A DNA stretch of 64,000 nt from Pseudanabaena sp. FACHB-2040 (lineage in GTDB: Bacteria > Cyanobacteriota > Cyanobacteriia > Phormidesmidales > Phormidesmidaceae), in contig NZ_JACJQO010000018.1 in the NCBI RefSeq assembly GCF_014696715.1, positions 1 through 64,000 of the forward strand, written 5' to 3'. Under the pieces are notes generated by a model. It ran no database searches. It was not told the origin of the DNA and worked only from the letters and a program-made list of their open reading frames with translations. Position numbers and translations under genes: made by a program. Shown here one piece after another: positions 51,470-62,790 of this stretch (position 1 is its first letter; every line of letters starts with the position of its first letter).

Positions 51470-52318
51470 ATGCAACTCGTTGACACCCACGTTCACATAA
51501 ACTTTGAAACCTTTTCATCTGATTTGAACGAGGTGGCTCAAGCTTGGCGAAAAGCAGGTGTGGCTCACTTGGTCCATTCCTGCGTTGAGCCAGACGAATT
51601 TCCGGCCATTCGGGCAATTGCCGATCGCTTTCCTGAAGTGTCTTTTGCAGTGGGGCTTCACCCACTTGATATGGATAAGTGGTCAGCCGAGCTGCCTAAA
51701 CGGATTGCCAGTCTGGCTCAGTCTGATCCCCGAGTAGTCGCCATCGGAGAGATAGGGCTGGACTTTTATAAGTCCAGCGATCAAGAAACTCAAAAAGCAG
51801 CTTTTCAGACTCAGCTGGAGATTGCTCGGTTCCTTGGGCTGCCGGTAATTATCCACTGTCGAGATGCTGCCGTTCCGATGGCCGAATTGCTAGGATTGTT
51901 TTGGCAGCAGCAAGGTCCGGTGAAGGGCGTAATGCACTGCTGGTCTGGAACACCAGAAGAAACTCAGCTGTTTCTAGATCTGGGTTTCTACATCAGCTTT
52001 AGCGGTATTGTGACCTTTAAAAATGCTCATCAGGTAAAAGCTGCCGCTGCAATGGTGCCGTGCGATCGCATTTTGGTAGAAACCGATTGTCCTTTTCTCT
52101 CGCCTGAGCCCCGCCGTAAAGAGCGACGCAACCAGCCTGCATACGTTCGCCATGTAGCAGAATATCTGGCCCAGCTTCGGGGTGTTGATCTGGAAAAATT
52201 TGCTGCCCAGACAACGGCGAATGCAGTTCGGCTGTTTAATCTACCGCTAGAACAGTCCACTTCCGCTTTGGGAGGATCCTCTGATTTACAAGAGCTTGCC
52301 GCCTGCCCTCCTCAATAG
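51470..52318 (+). CDS. tatD: TatD-family deoxyribonuclease/metal hydrolase
   Basis: 282 residues. Metal ligands are visible: DTHVHINFE (His7, His9), [11 protein letters not shown] (Glu), VIIHCRDA (His), MHCWSG (His) and [10 protein letters not shown] (Asp). TatD proteins are 3'-5' exonucleases and are linked to DNA repair and quality control. The gap to rpsT is 49 bases, so both are probably on one transcript. A stem-loop overlaps its stop codon. Confidence 0.92.
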   Translation: MQLVDTHVHINFETFSSDLNEVAQAWRKAGVAHLVHSCVEPDEFPAIRAIADRFPEVSFAVGLHPLDMDKWSAELPKRIASLAQSDPRVVAIGEIGLDFYKSSDQETQKAAFQTQLEIARFLGLPVIIHCRDAAVPMAELLGLFWQQQGPVKGVMHCWSGTPEETQLFLDLGFYISFSGIVTFKNAHQVKAAAAMVPCDRILVETDCPFLSPEPRRKERRNQPAYVRHVAEYLAQLRGVDLEKFAAQTTANAVRLFNLPLEQSTSALGGSSDLQELAACPPQ

Positions 52319-52344
52319 TCAAGTTTTATTAAAAAGCTTGACTA
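52316..52344 (+). terminator. Stem-loop at the tatD stop codon, likely terminator
   Basis: TAGTCAAG (52316-52323) pairs with CTTGACTA (52337-52344), and TTTT/AAAA within the loop extends the stem. The following text is TTTCGG, a weak T run. It overlaps the tatD stop and precedes the long rpoB leader, so it probably separates the two transcripts. Confidence 0.55.
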
Positions 52345-52806
52345 TTTCGGTAAAATGCGTTCGTTTATAGTGAGCATGCTTTACAGGGCGATCAGCAGCA
52401 GACAAGCCACACGGACCTGGTTCGTGGGGTGTTTTGTTGCTGGCAGGGGAATCAAGGTGCTGTTTCGGTTTGTCGTTTGAGATAGCTGCTGAGCTAGCTG
52501 ACAAGGTAGACGAGATTATTGCTGCTGTGGTTTCTAGCCAGACTGCCCAACTCTCTACAGGCCCCTAACTCTCTACAGGCGTTAAACACCTTTTATTCCA
52601 TCTGCTTTTCACGCCTAGCCCTTTCGTTAGCCCACCCTCTAAAATTTTCCTTTCTTAGGTGTTTCTAAGTGTTTCTAAACTAAGCAACCCGTGACCTAGA
52701 CATTTTTATTTAACCGACAGCTTATTCAATCGCTATTGACGAGTGCGCCCCCGCACTTTCCTCGTTCAACTTCTGTACCCAGAGCCTGGCTCGCTTGAGG
52801 AGACGC
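52345..52806. other. Long rpoB upstream region
   Basis: About 460 bases with no gene I trust. It contains a 14-bp direct repeat AACTCTCTACAGGC at 52549-52562 and 52567-52580. A TTGACT word at 52338-52343 near the terminator could be part of a promoter. The rpoB Shine-Dalgarno GAGGAG ends this region. Its length suits a regulated leader for the rpo operon. Confidence 0.5.
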
Positions 52807-55800
52807 ATGACTGACCAGAACTACACCACCCCAAACTTTGTCCTACCAGACCTTGTTGAAATCCAACGCTCCAGTTTTCGCTGGTTTCTGGAAGAGGGCT
52901 TGATTGAGGAACTGGAAAGTTTTTCCCCAATCACAGACTACACCGGCAAGCTAGAACTGCATTTCCTCGGCAAAGATTACAAGCTCAAGAGTCCCAAGTA
53001 CGATGTGGACGAAGCCAAGCGTCGGGACGCTACTTATGCAGTTCAAATGTATGTCCCGACCCGCCTGATCAACAAAGAAACTGGGGAAATCAAGGACCAG
53101 GAAGTTTTCATTGGCGATCTGCCGCTAATGACCGATCGGGGTACCTTTATTATCAACGGTGCTGAGCGGGTGATTGTCAACCAAATCGTCCGTAGCCCCG
53201 GCGTTTATTACAAAGCAGAAATCGACAAAAACGGTCGCCGCACCTACAACGCCAACCTGATCCCTAACCGAGGAGCCTGGTTGAAGTTTGAGACAGACAA
53301 AAACGATCTGGTTTGGGTGCGGATCGATAAGACCCGCAAGCTCTCTGCTCAAGTCCTTCTGAAAGCCTTAGGTCTCACAGACGGCGAGATCTTTGATGCT
53401 CTGCGAAACCCAGAGTATTTTCAGAAGACCATTGAAAAAGAAGGGCAGTTCAGTGAAGAAGAAGCCCTGCTTGAGCTGTACCGCAAGCTGCGCCCCGGTG
53501 AGCCTCCCACCGTTGCAGGCGGAGAACAGCTGCTGCATTCTCGCTTCTCCGATCCCAAGCGCTATGACCTAGGTCGAGTGGGTCGTTATAAGCTCAACCG
53601 CAAGCTGCGCCTGAACGTCCCTGAATCCACTCGCGTTCTGACTCCTCAAGACATCCTGGCCGCAATCGATTACCTGATCAACCTAGAATTCGATGTCGGC
53701 AATATCGATGACATTGACCACTTGGGCAACCGTCGAGTTCGGTCTGTAGGCGAGCTGCTGCAAAACCAGGTGCGAGTCGGTCTTAACCGCTTAGAGCGGA
53801 TAATCCGCGAGCGCATGACTGTTTCTGACGCCGATTCGCTAACGCCTGCTTCTCTGGTTAACCCCAAACCTCTGGTTGCCGCCATTAAAGAGTTTTTCGG
53901 CTCTAGCCAGCTCTCCCAGTTCATGGACCAAACCAACCCGTTGGCCGAGCTAACTCACAAGCGCCGTTTGAGCGCCCTCGGTCCTGGAGGTCTAACCCGT
54001 GAGCGGGCAGGCTTTGCTGTGCGAGACATTCACCCCTCCCACTACGGCCGGATTTGCCCCATCGAAACACCAGAAGGTCCGAATGCGGGTCTAATCGGTT
54101 CCCTAGCTACTCACGCTCGCGTCAATGAGTTTGGCTTTATCGAAACGCCCTTCTATAAGGTTGAAGGGGGACGAGTGCGCAAAGACCTCCTTCCCGCTAA
54201 TATGACCGCCGATGAGGAGGACGATCTGCGGGTTGCACCTGGCGATATCGCTACTGATGAGAATGGCTACATCATTGGCGATACGGTGCCGGTTCGCTAC
54301 CGCCAGGACTTTACGACTACGACCTCCGATGAGGTGGACTATGTCGCGGTTTCGCCGGTACAGATTATTTCGGTAGCCACCTCACTGATTCCTTTCCTAG
54401 AGCACGACGATGCTAACCGGGCTCTCATGGGCTCTAACATGCAGCGTCAGGCAGTACCGCTGCTGCGTCCGGAGCGGCCCCTAGTTGGTACAGGATTAGA
54501 GGCTCAGGCTGCCCGTGACTCGGGCATGGTGATTATCAGCCGTACGGATGGTGAAGTGATCTTCCTAGATGCCAACTACATTCGGGTGCGGAGTTCCGAA
54601 GGCCGGGTGCATGAGTACGAACTGCAAAAGTACCAGCGCTCCAACCAGGACACCTGCTTAAACCAGCGTCCTCTAGTTTTCCCCGGCGAACAGGTGAAGG
54701 CGGGCCAGGTACTAGCTGACGGCTCGGCTACTGAAGGCGGAGAATTGGCGCTGGGTCAGAACGTAACCATCTCCTACATGCCTTGGGAAGGCTACAACTA
54801 CGAGGACGCCATCTTAATCAGTGAGCGGCTGGTGTATGAAGACGTCTACACCTCCATTCACATTGAGAAGTACGAAATCGAAGCTCGGCAGACCAAGCTA
54901 GGCCCTGAGGAGATCACTCGGGAAATTCCCAACGTTGGTGAAGACGCGCTGCGTCAGCTAGACGAAACCGGCATCATCCGGATTGGGGCTTGGGTTGATG
55001 CTAGCGACATCCTGGTGGGTAAAGTGACGCCTAAAGGAGAGTCGGACCAGCCGCCTGAAGAAAAGCTGCTGCGGGCCATCTTCGGTGAAAAAGCCAGGGA
55101 CGTGCGGGATAACTCTCTGCGGGTTCCCAACGGTGAGAAAGGGCGCGTAGTTGATGTTCGGGTCTTCACGCGAGAGCAGGGCGACGAACTGCCTCCAGGG
55201 GCCAATATGGTCGTTCGGGTCTATGTAGCTCAGAAACGGAAGATTCAGGTCGGTGACAAGATGGCTGGTCGCCACGGCAATAAGGGCATCATTTCCCGGA
55301 TTTTGCCGATTGAGGACATGCCCTACCTGCCTGATGGCTCCACCGTCGACATCGTACTCAATCCGCTGGGCGTGCCTTCGCGGATGAACGTGGGCCAGGT
55401 GTTTGAATGTCTACTCGGTTGGGCTGCTGAAAATCTAGATGTTCGCTTTAAGGTCATTCCCTTTGACGAGATGTACGGCCAGGAAGCCTCTCGTAACTCT
55501 ACCCACGGCAAACTTCAGGAAGCCAGAGACTTAACCGGCAAAGACTGGGTATTTAACCCTGACGAACCCGGCAAAATCCAGGTTTATGACGGTCGTACGG
55601 GTGAGCCTTTTGACCGGCCTGTGACTGTGGGTAAAGCCTACATGCTGAAGCTGGTGCACCTGGTAGACGACAAGATTCACGCACGGTCTACTGGTCCCTA
55701 CTCTCTCGTGACGCAACAGCCTCTAGGCGGTAAGGCGCAGCAGGGCGGCCAGCGATTCGGAGAGATGGAAGTGTGGGCTCTGGAAGCCTTTGGGGCGGCC

Positions 55801-56106
55801 TACACCCTGCAGGAGTTGCTAACCGTGAAGTCTGACGATATGCAGGGCCGTAACGAGGCGCTCAATGCGATCGTCAAAGGCAAATCAATTCCACGTCCGG
55901 GTACGCCTGAGTCCTTTAAGGTGCTCATGCGAGAGCTGCAATCTCTCTGCTTGGATATTGCCGTTCACAAAGTCGAAACTCGCGAAGATGGTACCAGCCG
56001 AGATTCAGAGGTTGACCTGATGGTTGATCTAAGCAATCGCCGCACCCCCTCCCGGCCTACCTACGAGTCCATCACCCGAGACGAACTCGAAGAAGTCGAG
56101 GATTAA
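52807..56106 (+). CDS. rpoB: RNA polymerase beta subunit
   Basis: 1099 residues from ATG 52807, with GAGGAG 5-6 bases upstream; a TTG at 52795 is less likely. Conserved blocks in order: [40 protein letters not shown], the rifampicin/active-centre region [80 protein letters not shown] and the C-terminal [20 protein letters not shown]. Together these form the beta half of the catalytic centre. Cyanobacterial beta lacks some of the enterobacterial insertions, which accounts for the shorter chain. rpoC1 follows after 118 bases. Confidence 0.97.
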   Translation: MTDQNYTTPNFVLPDLVEIQRSSFRWFLEEGLIEELESFSPITDYTGKLELHFLGKDYKLKSPKYDVDEAKRRDATYAVQMYVPTRLINKETGEIKDQEVFIGDLPLMTDRGTFIINGAERVIVNQIVRSPGVYYKAEIDKNGRRTYNANLIPNRGAWLKFETDKNDLVWVRIDKTRKLSAQVLLKALGLTDGEIFDALRNPEYFQKTIEKEGQFSEEEALLELYRKLRPGEPPTVAGGEQLLHSRFSDPKRYDLGRVGRYKLNRKLRLNVPESTRVLTPQDILAAIDYLINLEFDVGNIDDIDHLGNRRVRSVGELLQNQVRVGLNRLERIIRERMTVSDADSLTPASLVNPKPLVAAIKEFFGSSQLSQFMDQTNPLAELTHKRRLSALGPGGLTRERAGFAVRDIHPSHYGRICPIETPEGPNAGLIGSLATHARVNEFGFIETPFYKVEGGRVRKDLLPANMTADEEDDLRVAPGDIATDENGYIIGDTVPVRYRQDFTTTTSDEVDYVAVSPVQIISVATSLIPFLEHDDANRALMGSNMQRQAVPLLRPERPLVGTGLEAQAARDSGMVIISRTDGEVIFLDANYIRVRSSEGRVHEYELQKYQRSNQDTCLNQRPLVFPGEQVKAGQVLADGSATEGGELALGQNVTISYMPWEGYNYEDAILISERLVYEDVYTSIHIEKYEIEARQTKLGPEEITREIPNVGEDALRQLDETGIIRIGAWVDASDILVGKVTPKGESDQPPEEKLLRAIFGEKARDVRDNSLRVPNGEKGRVVDVRVFTREQGDELPPGANMVVRVYVAQKRKIQVGDKMAGRHGNKGIISRILPIEDMPYLPDGSTVDIVLNPLGVPSRMNVGQVFECLLGWAAENLDVRFKVIPFDEMYGQEASRNSTHGKLQEARDLTGKDWVFNPDEPGKIQVYDGRTGEPFDRPVTVGKAYMLKLVHLVDDKIHARSTGPYSLVTQQPLGGKAQQGGQRFGEMEVWALEAFGAAYTLQELLTVKSDDMQGRNEALNAIVKGKSIPRPGTPESFKVLMRELQSLCLDIAVHKVETREDGTSRDSEVDLMVDLSNRRTPSRPTYESITRDELEEVED

Positions 56107-56142
56107 TCCTCACTCTACCCAGGTGCGAAAGAGGGTGATGAC

Positions 56143-56159
56143 AGCAGGGTTTCCCTGCT
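56143..56159 (+). other. Intercistronic hairpin between rpoB and rpoC1
   Basis: AGCAGGG (56143-56149), loop TTT, CCCTGCT (56153-56159) is a perfect 7-bp stem. An outer pairing of GATGA (56137-56141) with TCATC (56166-56170) extends it across a small internal loop. There is no T run, so it is more likely an mRNA processing or stability element than a terminator. Confidence 0.45.
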
Positions 56160-56224
56160 TCTAGTTCATCCCCTCCAAGCCCCAGCCTCCCACTTAGCAC
56201 GCGCTTAGAAGGAAATCACTGAGC

Positions 56225-58099
56225 ATGCCCAAGCTAGAACAGCGTTTCGATTACGTCAAAATTGGTCTGGCCTCTCCTGATCGCATTCGTCAGTGGGGAG
56301 AGCGGACGTTGCCTAATGGCATGTTGGTCGGCGAAGTGACCAAGCCAGAAACCATCAACTACCGCACCCTCAAGCCTGAGATGGACGGGCTTTTCTGTGA
56401 GCGCATTTTTGGCCCAGCCAAGGATTGGGAATGCCACTGCGGTAAATACAAGCGAGTTCGTCACCGTGGTATTGTCTGCGAACGGTGCGGGGTAGAGGTG
56501 ACTGAATCTCGGGTTCGCCGCCATCGCATGGGCTATATCAAGCTGGCAGCGCCCGTTGCCCACGTCTGGTATCTCAAAGGCATTCCCAGCTATATCGCTA
56601 TTTTGCTGGATATGCCCCTGCGGGATGTTGAGCAGATTGTCTACTTCAATGCCTATGTTGTCCTTGATCCTGGCAATGCTGACAATCTCAGCTATAAGCA
56701 GCTGCTGACAGAGGACCAGTGGATTGAAATTGAGGACCAGCTCTATGACGAAGAGTCTCAGCTCTCAGGCGTAGAGGTCGGCATTGGAGCCGAAGCGCTG
56801 CAGCGGCTGTTAGAAGATCTAGCCTTGGAATCTGAAGCAGAGCGGCTGCGGGAAGAGATTACTACCGCCAAAGGCCAGAAGCGAGCCAAGCTGATCAAAC
56901 GTCTGCGGGTGATCGACAACTTCGTCGCCACGGGCTCTAAGCCTGACTGGATGGTGCTGTCTTATATTCCGGTTATTCCGCCCGACCTGCGCCCGATGGT
57001 GCAACTTGACGGTGGACGCTTTGCCACCTCTGACCTAAACGACCTGTATCGCCGAGTGATCAACCGGAACAACCGGTTGGCCCGACTCCAGGAAATCTTG
57101 GCTCCTGAGATCATCGTTCGCAATGAAAAGCGGATGCTGCAGGAAGCAGTAGACGCCCTAATCGACAATGGTCGTCGGGGTCGAACTGTAGTTGGTGCCA
57201 ACAATCGGCCTCTGAAGTCCCTATCCGACATCATTGAGGGTAAACAGGGGCGCTTCCGGCAGAACCTGCTGGGTAAGCGAGTAGACTACTCTGGCCGTTC
57301 TGTGATTGTCGTGGGTCCTAAGCTGAAGATTCACCAGTGCGGCTTGCCTCGAGAAATGGCAATCGAGCTGTTTCAGCCATTCGTGATTCATCGGCTTATC
57401 CGCCAAGGGCTAGTCAACAATATCAAGGCTGCCAAGAAGCTTATTCAGCGCAATGATCCCAGCGTTTGGGATGTGCTGGAAGAGGTGATTGAGAGCCATC
57501 CAGTGATGTTGAACCGGGCACCTACCCTCCACCGTCTTGGAATTCAAGCGTTTGAGCCGATTCTAGTAGAAGGCCGCGCGATTCAGCTGCACCCGCTGGT
57601 GTGTCCTGCCTTTAACGCCGACTTCGATGGTGACCAGATGGCGGTGCACGTACCCCTGTCCTTAGAAGCCCAGGCTGAGGCTCGACTGCTGATGCTGGCC
57701 TCCAACAACATTCTGTCTCCAGCAACTGGGCGACCCATCATCACCCCAAGTCAGGACATGGTCTTGGGCTGTTATTACCTAACGGCTACTAACCCTACTG
57801 AACAAAAGGGGTCAGGGCGCTACTTCGCCAGTATGGAAGACGCGATCATGGCCTTTGAACATGGTCTGGTCAGCCTTCATGCCGACGTTTGGCTGCGGTT
57901 TGAAGGGGAGGTTGAAACGGACGTCCCCGACACCGAAGTTCTAGAAGAAAACAAAGGTGAAGACGGGTCAATCACCCGCATTTATCGCCAGCGTCGCATA
58001 CGAGAAGATGCGACAGGCAATGTCATCTCTCAGTACATCAGGACCACACCAGGACGGATTATCTACAACAAGACTATTCAAGAAGCCTTGGCCAGCTAG
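56225..58099 (+). CDS. rpoC1: RNA polymerase gamma subunit (beta-prime N-terminal part)
   Basis: 624 residues. The N-terminal zinc ribbon is Cys70, Cys72, Cys85 and Cys88 ([18 protein letters not shown]). [20 protein letters not shown] is the switch/rudder region. The catalytic metal site NADFDGD is at 464-470, followed by QMAVHVPLS. The chain ends shortly after, exactly where the cyanobacterial and plastid split of beta-prime occurs. GGAAATCACTGAGC with GAAGGAA precedes the ATG. It works with rpoC2. Confidence 0.97.
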   Translation: MPKLEQRFDYVKIGLASPDRIRQWGERTLPNGMLVGEVTKPETINYRTLKPEMDGLFCERIFGPAKDWECHCGKYKRVRHRGIVCERCGVEVTESRVRRHRMGYIKLAAPVAHVWYLKGIPSYIAILLDMPLRDVEQIVYFNAYVVLDPGNADNLSYKQLLTEDQWIEIEDQLYDEESQLSGVEVGIGAEALQRLLEDLALESEAERLREEITTAKGQKRAKLIKRLRVIDNFVATGSKPDWMVLSYIPVIPPDLRPMVQLDGGRFATSDLNDLYRRVINRNNRLARLQEILAPEIIVRNEKRMLQEAVDALIDNGRRGRTVVGANNRPLKSLSDIIEGKQGRFRQNLLGKRVDYSGRSVIVVGPKLKIHQCGLPREMAIELFQPFVIHRLIRQGLVNNIKAAKKLIQRNDPSVWDVLEEVIESHPVMLNRAPTLHRLGIQAFEPILVEGRAIQLHPLVCPAFNADFDGDQMAVHVPLSLEAQAEARLLMLASNNILSPATGRPIITPSQDMVLGCYYLTATNPTEQKGSGRYFASMEDAIMAFEHGLVSLHADVWLRFEGEVETDVPDTEVLEENKGEDGSITRIYRQRRIREDATGNVISQYIRTTPGRIIYNKTIQEALAS

Positions 58100-58185
58100 A
58101 GAGTCCATCTGAAATCGCTCAGAAGGGGAAGGCGTTCCCCCACTTCGCTTACGCAGATACATCAAAACGAGGGCAGAGAAACGTA

Positions 58186-61100
58186 ATGGCTGATCAAGGG
58201 TCTAACCAGAAGACAGTAATGTTCCGTAACCGGATCATTGACAAGAAGCAGCTAAAGAATTTGATGTCCTGGTCCTTTACCCAATACGGGACAGCGCGGA
58301 CAGCCCATATGGCCGACGCGCTTAAGGATTTAGGTTTCCGGTATGCGACTCGGGCGGGTGTTTCTATCAGTGTGGAAGACTTGCAGGTTCCTGCTAGTAA
58401 GCGCGAACTGCTTGAGGCTGCTGAAGAAAATATCCGCGTTACTGAGGAGCGCTACACTCGGGGCGAAATCACTGAGGTAGAGCGTTTCCAGAAAGTAATT
58501 GACACTTGGAATAGCACCAGCGAAGAGCTGAAGGACCAGGTCGTCAAAAACTTTAAGGAGAACAGCCCCCTTAACTCTGTCTACATGATGGCCTTCTCGG
58601 GGGCCCGAGGAAATATCTCCCAGGTTCGTCAGCTGGTGGGTATGCGGGGCTTGATGGCTAACCCCCAAGGGGAAATTATCGACCTGCCGATCAAAACCAA
58701 CTTCCGAGAAGGGCTGACTGTTACTGAGTACGTTATCTCTTCCTATGGAGCTCGTAAGGGCCTGGTAGATACGGCACTACGAACGGCAGACTCTGGCTAT
58801 CTAACCCGTCGTCTGGTAGACGTGTCTCAGGATGTGATTATCCGAGAGATCGACTGCGGTACGGATCGGGGCATTCCCCTCCGCAGCATGACGGATGGAG
58901 AACGGGTTCTGATTCCGCTGGAAGATAAACTCCTGGGCCGGATTGTCGCTGAAGACGTGATTCACCCCAAGACGGGTGAAGTAATGGCTGTGCGCAATCA
59001 GGATATTTCTCCTGACCTCGCTAAGGAGATTTATGAGGCTGGGGTAGAGGAGGTGATGACGCGTTCTGCTCTAACCTGTGAAGCTACGCGCTCTGTCTGC
59101 CGCCACTGCTATGGCTGGAGTCTGGCTCACTCTGAAATGGTGGACCTAGGTGAAGCCGTTGGTATTATCGCGGCTCAATCCATTGGGGAGCCAGGAACGC
59201 AGCTAACCATGCGGACTTTCCACACCGGCGGTACCTTCACTGGGGAAATGGCTCCTCAAATCCGAGCCAAGCGCGGTGGTGTGGTGCGACTGCCCAAGCG
59301 GCTTAAGAGCCGGGCATTTCGGACCCGTCACGGAGAAGATGCTCTGGTTATGGAAGCTAATAGCGAGCTGACCATCGAGTACGATGGCAAATCTCGGAAG
59401 GAAGCTCTGCCCCAAGGCACGATCCTTTTTGTTAAGGACGGCGAAACTGTTCAAAAGGAGCAGCTGCTGGCGGAACTGCCGAGCTCAGGCCGCGTCCGCA
59501 AAATCACAGAGAAGGCCACTAAAGACGTGCCGTCTGACCTGGCTGGAGAGGTGCAGTTTGCTGGTTTGGTACAGGAAGAGAAAAAGGACCGTCAAGGCAA
59601 CACAACCCGGCTAGCTCAGCGGGGTGGTCTGCTTTGGGTGCTGTCAGGCGAGGTGTATAACCTACCGCCTGGAGCTGAGCCTGTGGTGCGCAACGGCGAT
59701 CAGATTCAGGCTGACGGCATTTTGGCTGAAACCAAGCTGATGAGCGAGCGGGGCGGAGTAGTGCGCCTGCCCGAGAACTCTGAGGACAAAGGGGTGCGTG
59801 AGGTTGAGATCATCACGGCCTCAGTGCTGCTGAACCAGGCTCAAGTTACGGTGGAGAGCGGCCAAGGGCGAGAGCACTACGTGCTTGAGACGACTAACGG
59901 CCAGCGGTTCTCCCTGATTGCGACGCCAGGGACTAAAGTGACTAACCACCAGGTTGTAGCTGAACTAGAAGATGATCGCTACCGCACTCAGACGGGTGGC
60001 ATTATCAAGTTCTCTGGCGTGGAAGTGGCTAAGAAGGGCAAGGCCAAGCAGGGCTATGAGGTTGTGCAGGGTGGCACTATTCTCTGGATTCCCGAGGAGG
60101 CTCACGAAGTCAACAAGGACATCTCTCTGCTGATGGTAGAGGATGGCCAGTATGTAGAAGCTGGCACCGAAGTGGTCAAAGACATCTTCTGTCAGAACAG
60201 CGGTGTGGTAGAAGTCACGCAGAAGAACGACATTTTGCGGGAGATTGTGGTCAAGCCTGGGGATATCCATATGGTGGATTCCCCCGAGGATGTTATGGAT
60301 CGCGATGGCACTTTGGTACAGGCGGGTGAAGAAATCATGCCTGGCCTAGTGGCATCGGCTCTGCACTATGTCGAGTATGTTGAAACGCCTGAAGGCCCTG
60401 CCCTGCTGCTGCGTCCAGTGGATGAGTTTCCGGTTTCGGATCAGCCGCCGGTGCCTAGCCAGGACTCGGTGAGCGATGCTGGCGGCAGCATTCAGCTGCG
60501 AGCGATTCAGCGAGTGCCCTACAAGGATGGCGATCGCGTCAAGTCTGTAGAGGGTATAGAACTACTGCGGACCCAGCTGGTGCTGGAGATTAACGAAGAT
60601 GCGCCCCATGTAATAGCTGACATCGAACTGGTTCCTGATGACAGTGATCCTGACGTCATGCGGCTGCAGATGGTAATTCTGGAAACGCTGGTGATTCGTC
60701 GGGATGTAGTGGCCGACCAGACTCAGGGCAGCACGGTAACGCGGCTGCTGGTGGAAGATGGTCAAACTATTGAGCCGGGATCGGTGGTTGCTCGTACCGA
60801 GATCCAGTGTAAGGAAACAGGTGAAATTCGAGGAATTCGGCAAGGGGCAGAAGCCATTCGCCGGGTTCTAGTAGTGCGCGAGGCCGATCGGTTCACCGTT
60901 GATCTGCAGGGTAAGACGCCTTCAGTGTCTGTTGGGGGGCTGGTTGTGGCGGGCAGTGAGATTGCTCCGGGCATCCGAATTGATGAATCGGGTGAGGTCA
61001 CAGCCATTGAAAATGGGCAAATGCAGCTGCGAATTGCTCGTCCTTATCGGGTATCGACGGGTGCAGTACTGCACATTGACGATGGTGACTTGGTGCAGCG

Positions 61101-62178
61101 GGGGGATAACCTGGTGCTGCTGGTGTTTGAACGGGCAAAGACAGGAGACATCATTCAGGGTCTACCCCGAATTGAAGAACTGTTGGAAGCTCGTAAGCCC
61201 AAAGAAGCCTGTGTTCTATCGGAGCGTCCTGGTACTGCGCAGGTGGTGTACGCGGACGACGAGACGGTTGAGGTGAAGATTATTGAGGAGGATGGGGTGG
61301 TCACAGATTACCCAATCACTTCAGGTAGTCCGGTGCTGGTTTCTGACGGGCAGCAAGTGCAGGCTGCTGAAGCGCTAACTGATGGCCCTGCCAATCCGCA
61401 CCAGATTCTGGAGATCTTCTTTAAGTTCTACCTCAGCCAAGGTATGGGCACCCACGATGCGGCAATGGCCAGCCTACAGAAGGTTCAAACCTTCCTGGTG
61501 AATGAGGTGCAGTCGGTGTACCAGTCTCAGGGGATTGATATTTCTGACAAGCACATTGAGGTGATCGTCCGTCAGATGACCTCCAAGGCCCGGATCGACG
61601 ATGGTGGTGACACCACCATGCTGCCTGGTGAGCTGGTAGAAATCTACCAGGTTGAGCAGGTGAACGAGGCTATGTCGATCACAGGCGGTGCTCCGGCTGA
61701 ATATACTCCCATGCTGCTGGGCATTACTAAGGCTTCTCTAAATACAGACAGCTTTATCTCGGCTGCGAGCTTCCAGGAGACGACGCGCGTCTTGACTGAG
61801 GCAGCGATTGAAGGGAAGTCTGACTGGCTGCGGGGCCTTAAGGAGAACGTCATTATCGGTCGTTTGATTCCGGCGGGGACAGGCTTTAACGCCTACGAAG
61901 AGACTAGCAGTGCCTCGGAGTACGACGCTGGCTACGATACGGCCATTTTGGATGATGACATGTCTCTGCAGGAAGTCGTGCTAGATGATCGAACCGCTCG
62001 GACTTACGAGATGGAAGGAAACTTTGGCATGCTGGCTGACGATGATGTCGTTGGCGGTCGGTTTGACGAAGACGATGCTGTCGATGACGAGGATGACGAG
62101 GATTCTCCTAAGGGCCTAGGCGATCCAGGGTTGTTGGATGACGACCTTCTGATTGACGATCATACCCAGGCTCTGTAG
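58186..62178 (+). CDS. rpoC2: RNA polymerase beta-prime subunit (C-terminal part)
   Basis: 1330 residues. The front carries [20 protein letters not shown] and [20 protein letters not shown] (bridge/trigger region), [20 protein letters not shown] with the second zinc site, and [20 protein letters not shown]. About 600 residues of strand-rich insert (SI3 built of repeated barrel-sandwich hybrids) follow, with short repeats such as [14 protein letters not shown]. The end resumes with [20 protein letters not shown] and [20 protein letters not shown], and a very acidic tail (DDEDDEDSP). This long insert is a cyanobacterial trait. A terminator follows 36 bases after the stop. Confidence 0.97.
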   Translation: MADQGSNQKTVMFRNRIIDKKQLKNLMSWSFTQYGTARTAHMADALKDLGFRYATRAGVSISVEDLQVPASKRELLEAAEENIRVTEERYTRGEITEVERFQKVIDTWNSTSEELKDQVVKNFKENSPLNSVYMMAFSGARGNISQVRQLVGMRGLMANPQGEIIDLPIKTNFREGLTVTEYVISSYGARKGLVDTALRTADSGYLTRRLVDVSQDVIIREIDCGTDRGIPLRSMTDGERVLIPLEDKLLGRIVAEDVIHPKTGEVMAVRNQDISPDLAKEIYEAGVEEVMTRSALTCEATRSVCRHCYGWSLAHSEMVDLGEAVGIIAAQSIGEPGTQLTMRTFHTGGTFTGEMAPQIRAKRGGVVRLPKRLKSRAFRTRHGEDALVMEANSELTIEYDGKSRKEALPQGTILFVKDGETVQKEQLLAELPSSGRVRKITEKATKDVPSDLAGEVQFAGLVQEEKKDRQGNTTRLAQRGGLLWVLSGEVYNLPPGAEPVVRNGDQIQADGILAETKLMSERGGVVRLPENSEDKGVREVEIITASVLLNQAQVTVESGQGREHYVLETTNGQRFSLIATPGTKVTNHQVVAELEDDRYRTQTGGIIKFSGVEVAKKGKAKQGYEVVQGGTILWIPEEAHEVNKDISLLMVEDGQYVEAGTEVVKDIFCQNSGVVEVTQKNDILREIVVKPGDIHMVDSPEDVMDRDGTLVQAGEEIMPGLVASALHYVEYVETPEGPALLLRPVDEFPVSDQPPVPSQDSVSDAGGSIQLRAIQRVPYKDGDRVKSVEGIELLRTQLVLEINEDAPHVIADIELVPDDSDPDVMRLQMVILETLVIRRDVVADQTQGSTVTRLLVEDGQTIEPGSVVARTEIQCKETGEIRGIRQGAEAIRRVLVVREADRFTVDLQGKTPSVSVGGLVVAGSEIAPGIRIDESGEVTAIENGQMQLRIARPYRVSTGAVLHIDDGDLVQRGDNLVLLVFERAKTGDIIQGLPRIEELLEARKPKEACVLSERPGTAQVVYADDETVEVKIIEEDGVVTDYPITSGSPVLVSDGQQVQAAEALTDGPANPHQILEIFFKFYLSQGMGTHDAAMASLQKVQTFLVNEVQSVYQSQGIDISDKHIEVIVRQMTSKARIDDGGDTTMLPGELVEIYQVEQVNEAMSITGGAPAEYTPMLLGITKASLNTDSFISAASFQETTRVLTEAAIEGKSDWLRGLKENVIIGRLIPAGTGFNAYEETSSASEYDAGYDTAILDDDMSLQEVVLDDRTARTYEMEGNFGMLADDDVVGGRFDEDDAVDDEDDEDSPKGLGDPGLLDDDLLIDDHTQAL

Positions 62179-62214
62179 CTGCGCTTGAAAGTTGAATAGG
62201 CGGGTTGAATAAAT

Positions 62215-62254
62215 AAAAAGCTCCCCTAGGTAACAGCCTAGGGGAGCTTTTTTT
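62215..62254. terminator. Bidirectional terminator between rpoC2 and the GUN4 genes
   Basis: AAAAAGCTCCCCTAGG (62215-62230) pairs perfectly with CCTAGGGGAGCTTTTT (62237-62252) around a 6-base loop and runs into further T bases. On minus the same structure also ends in a T run. It serves the rpo operon and probably the convergent GUN4 genes. Confidence 0.93.
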
Positions 62255-62263
62255 GAGTTCGGC

Positions 62264-62785
62264 TTAAATTAGGCTGCAGCGATCAAGCCGCAGCATCATG
62301 GCGTCTAACATACGAGTGTCGCCAAACCCTGCGCCTCGTCCGGTGCCAAAGCCGCCAGTAAGCCAGGAGGTAGCCCAGTTGAGTTTCCAATACCAGAGAG
62401 CTGGTAAATGGCCTCGGGGGGCGCTGAGGCTGAAGTTGAGAAAGTCGTAGAACTTGAAAAAGGCGACGGGCTTGACCTGAAATAGAATCCAGCCTACCTG
62501 CTGGCTAAACTGAAAGGCTTCGTACTGGGCTTCCTGGATGTAGATGTCGCGCTGCTGGGAAAAGCCGAACTGGCCTTGGCTGGCTTCGATCCAGAGGTAG
62601 TCGAGTTCGTGCAGCAGCGGGCAGGGAAGGGTTGCGATCGCATCAATATCCAGCCAGCCCTCCGACAATCGATTGCTCGCCTGCAGCATTAGCCAGAAGG
62701 TGATTTGATCGGCGGCCTGCCATTCTTCCTGCTGCAGAAGCATTTTGAGATCGTCTGTTGTCCAGGGTGAAGCAGCTTGGATCAT
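62264..62785 (-). CDS. GUN4-domain protein
   Basis: 173 residues. The C-terminal two-thirds have GUN4 features: LLQQEEWQAADQITFWLMLQ, IDAIATLPCPLLHELDYLWI, GQFGFSQQRDIYIQEAQY and SLSAPRGHLPALWYWK. It lacks the N-terminal bundle of the canonical chlorophyll regulator. GUN4 binds porphyrins and activates Mg-chelatase; stand-alone domains like this one are of unproven role, and some motifs here deviate from the standard. It is 5 bases after the next GUN4 gene and must be co-transcribed with it. Confidence 0.8.
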   Translation of the reverse strand: MIQAASPWTTDDLKMLLQQEEWQAADQITFWLMLQASNRLSEGWLDIDAIATLPCPLLHELDYLWIEASQGQFGFSQQRDIYIQEAQYEAFQFSQQVGWILFQVKPVAFFKFYDFLNFSLSAPRGHLPALWYWKLNWATSWLTGGFGTGRGAGFGDTRMLDAMMLRLDRCSLI

Positions 62786-62790
62786 GGTGG

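Noticed and set aside
52319-52504. 61-codon minus frame after tatD
   Set aside because: It overlaps the tatD stop and terminator, with no Shine-Dalgarno or family resemblance.
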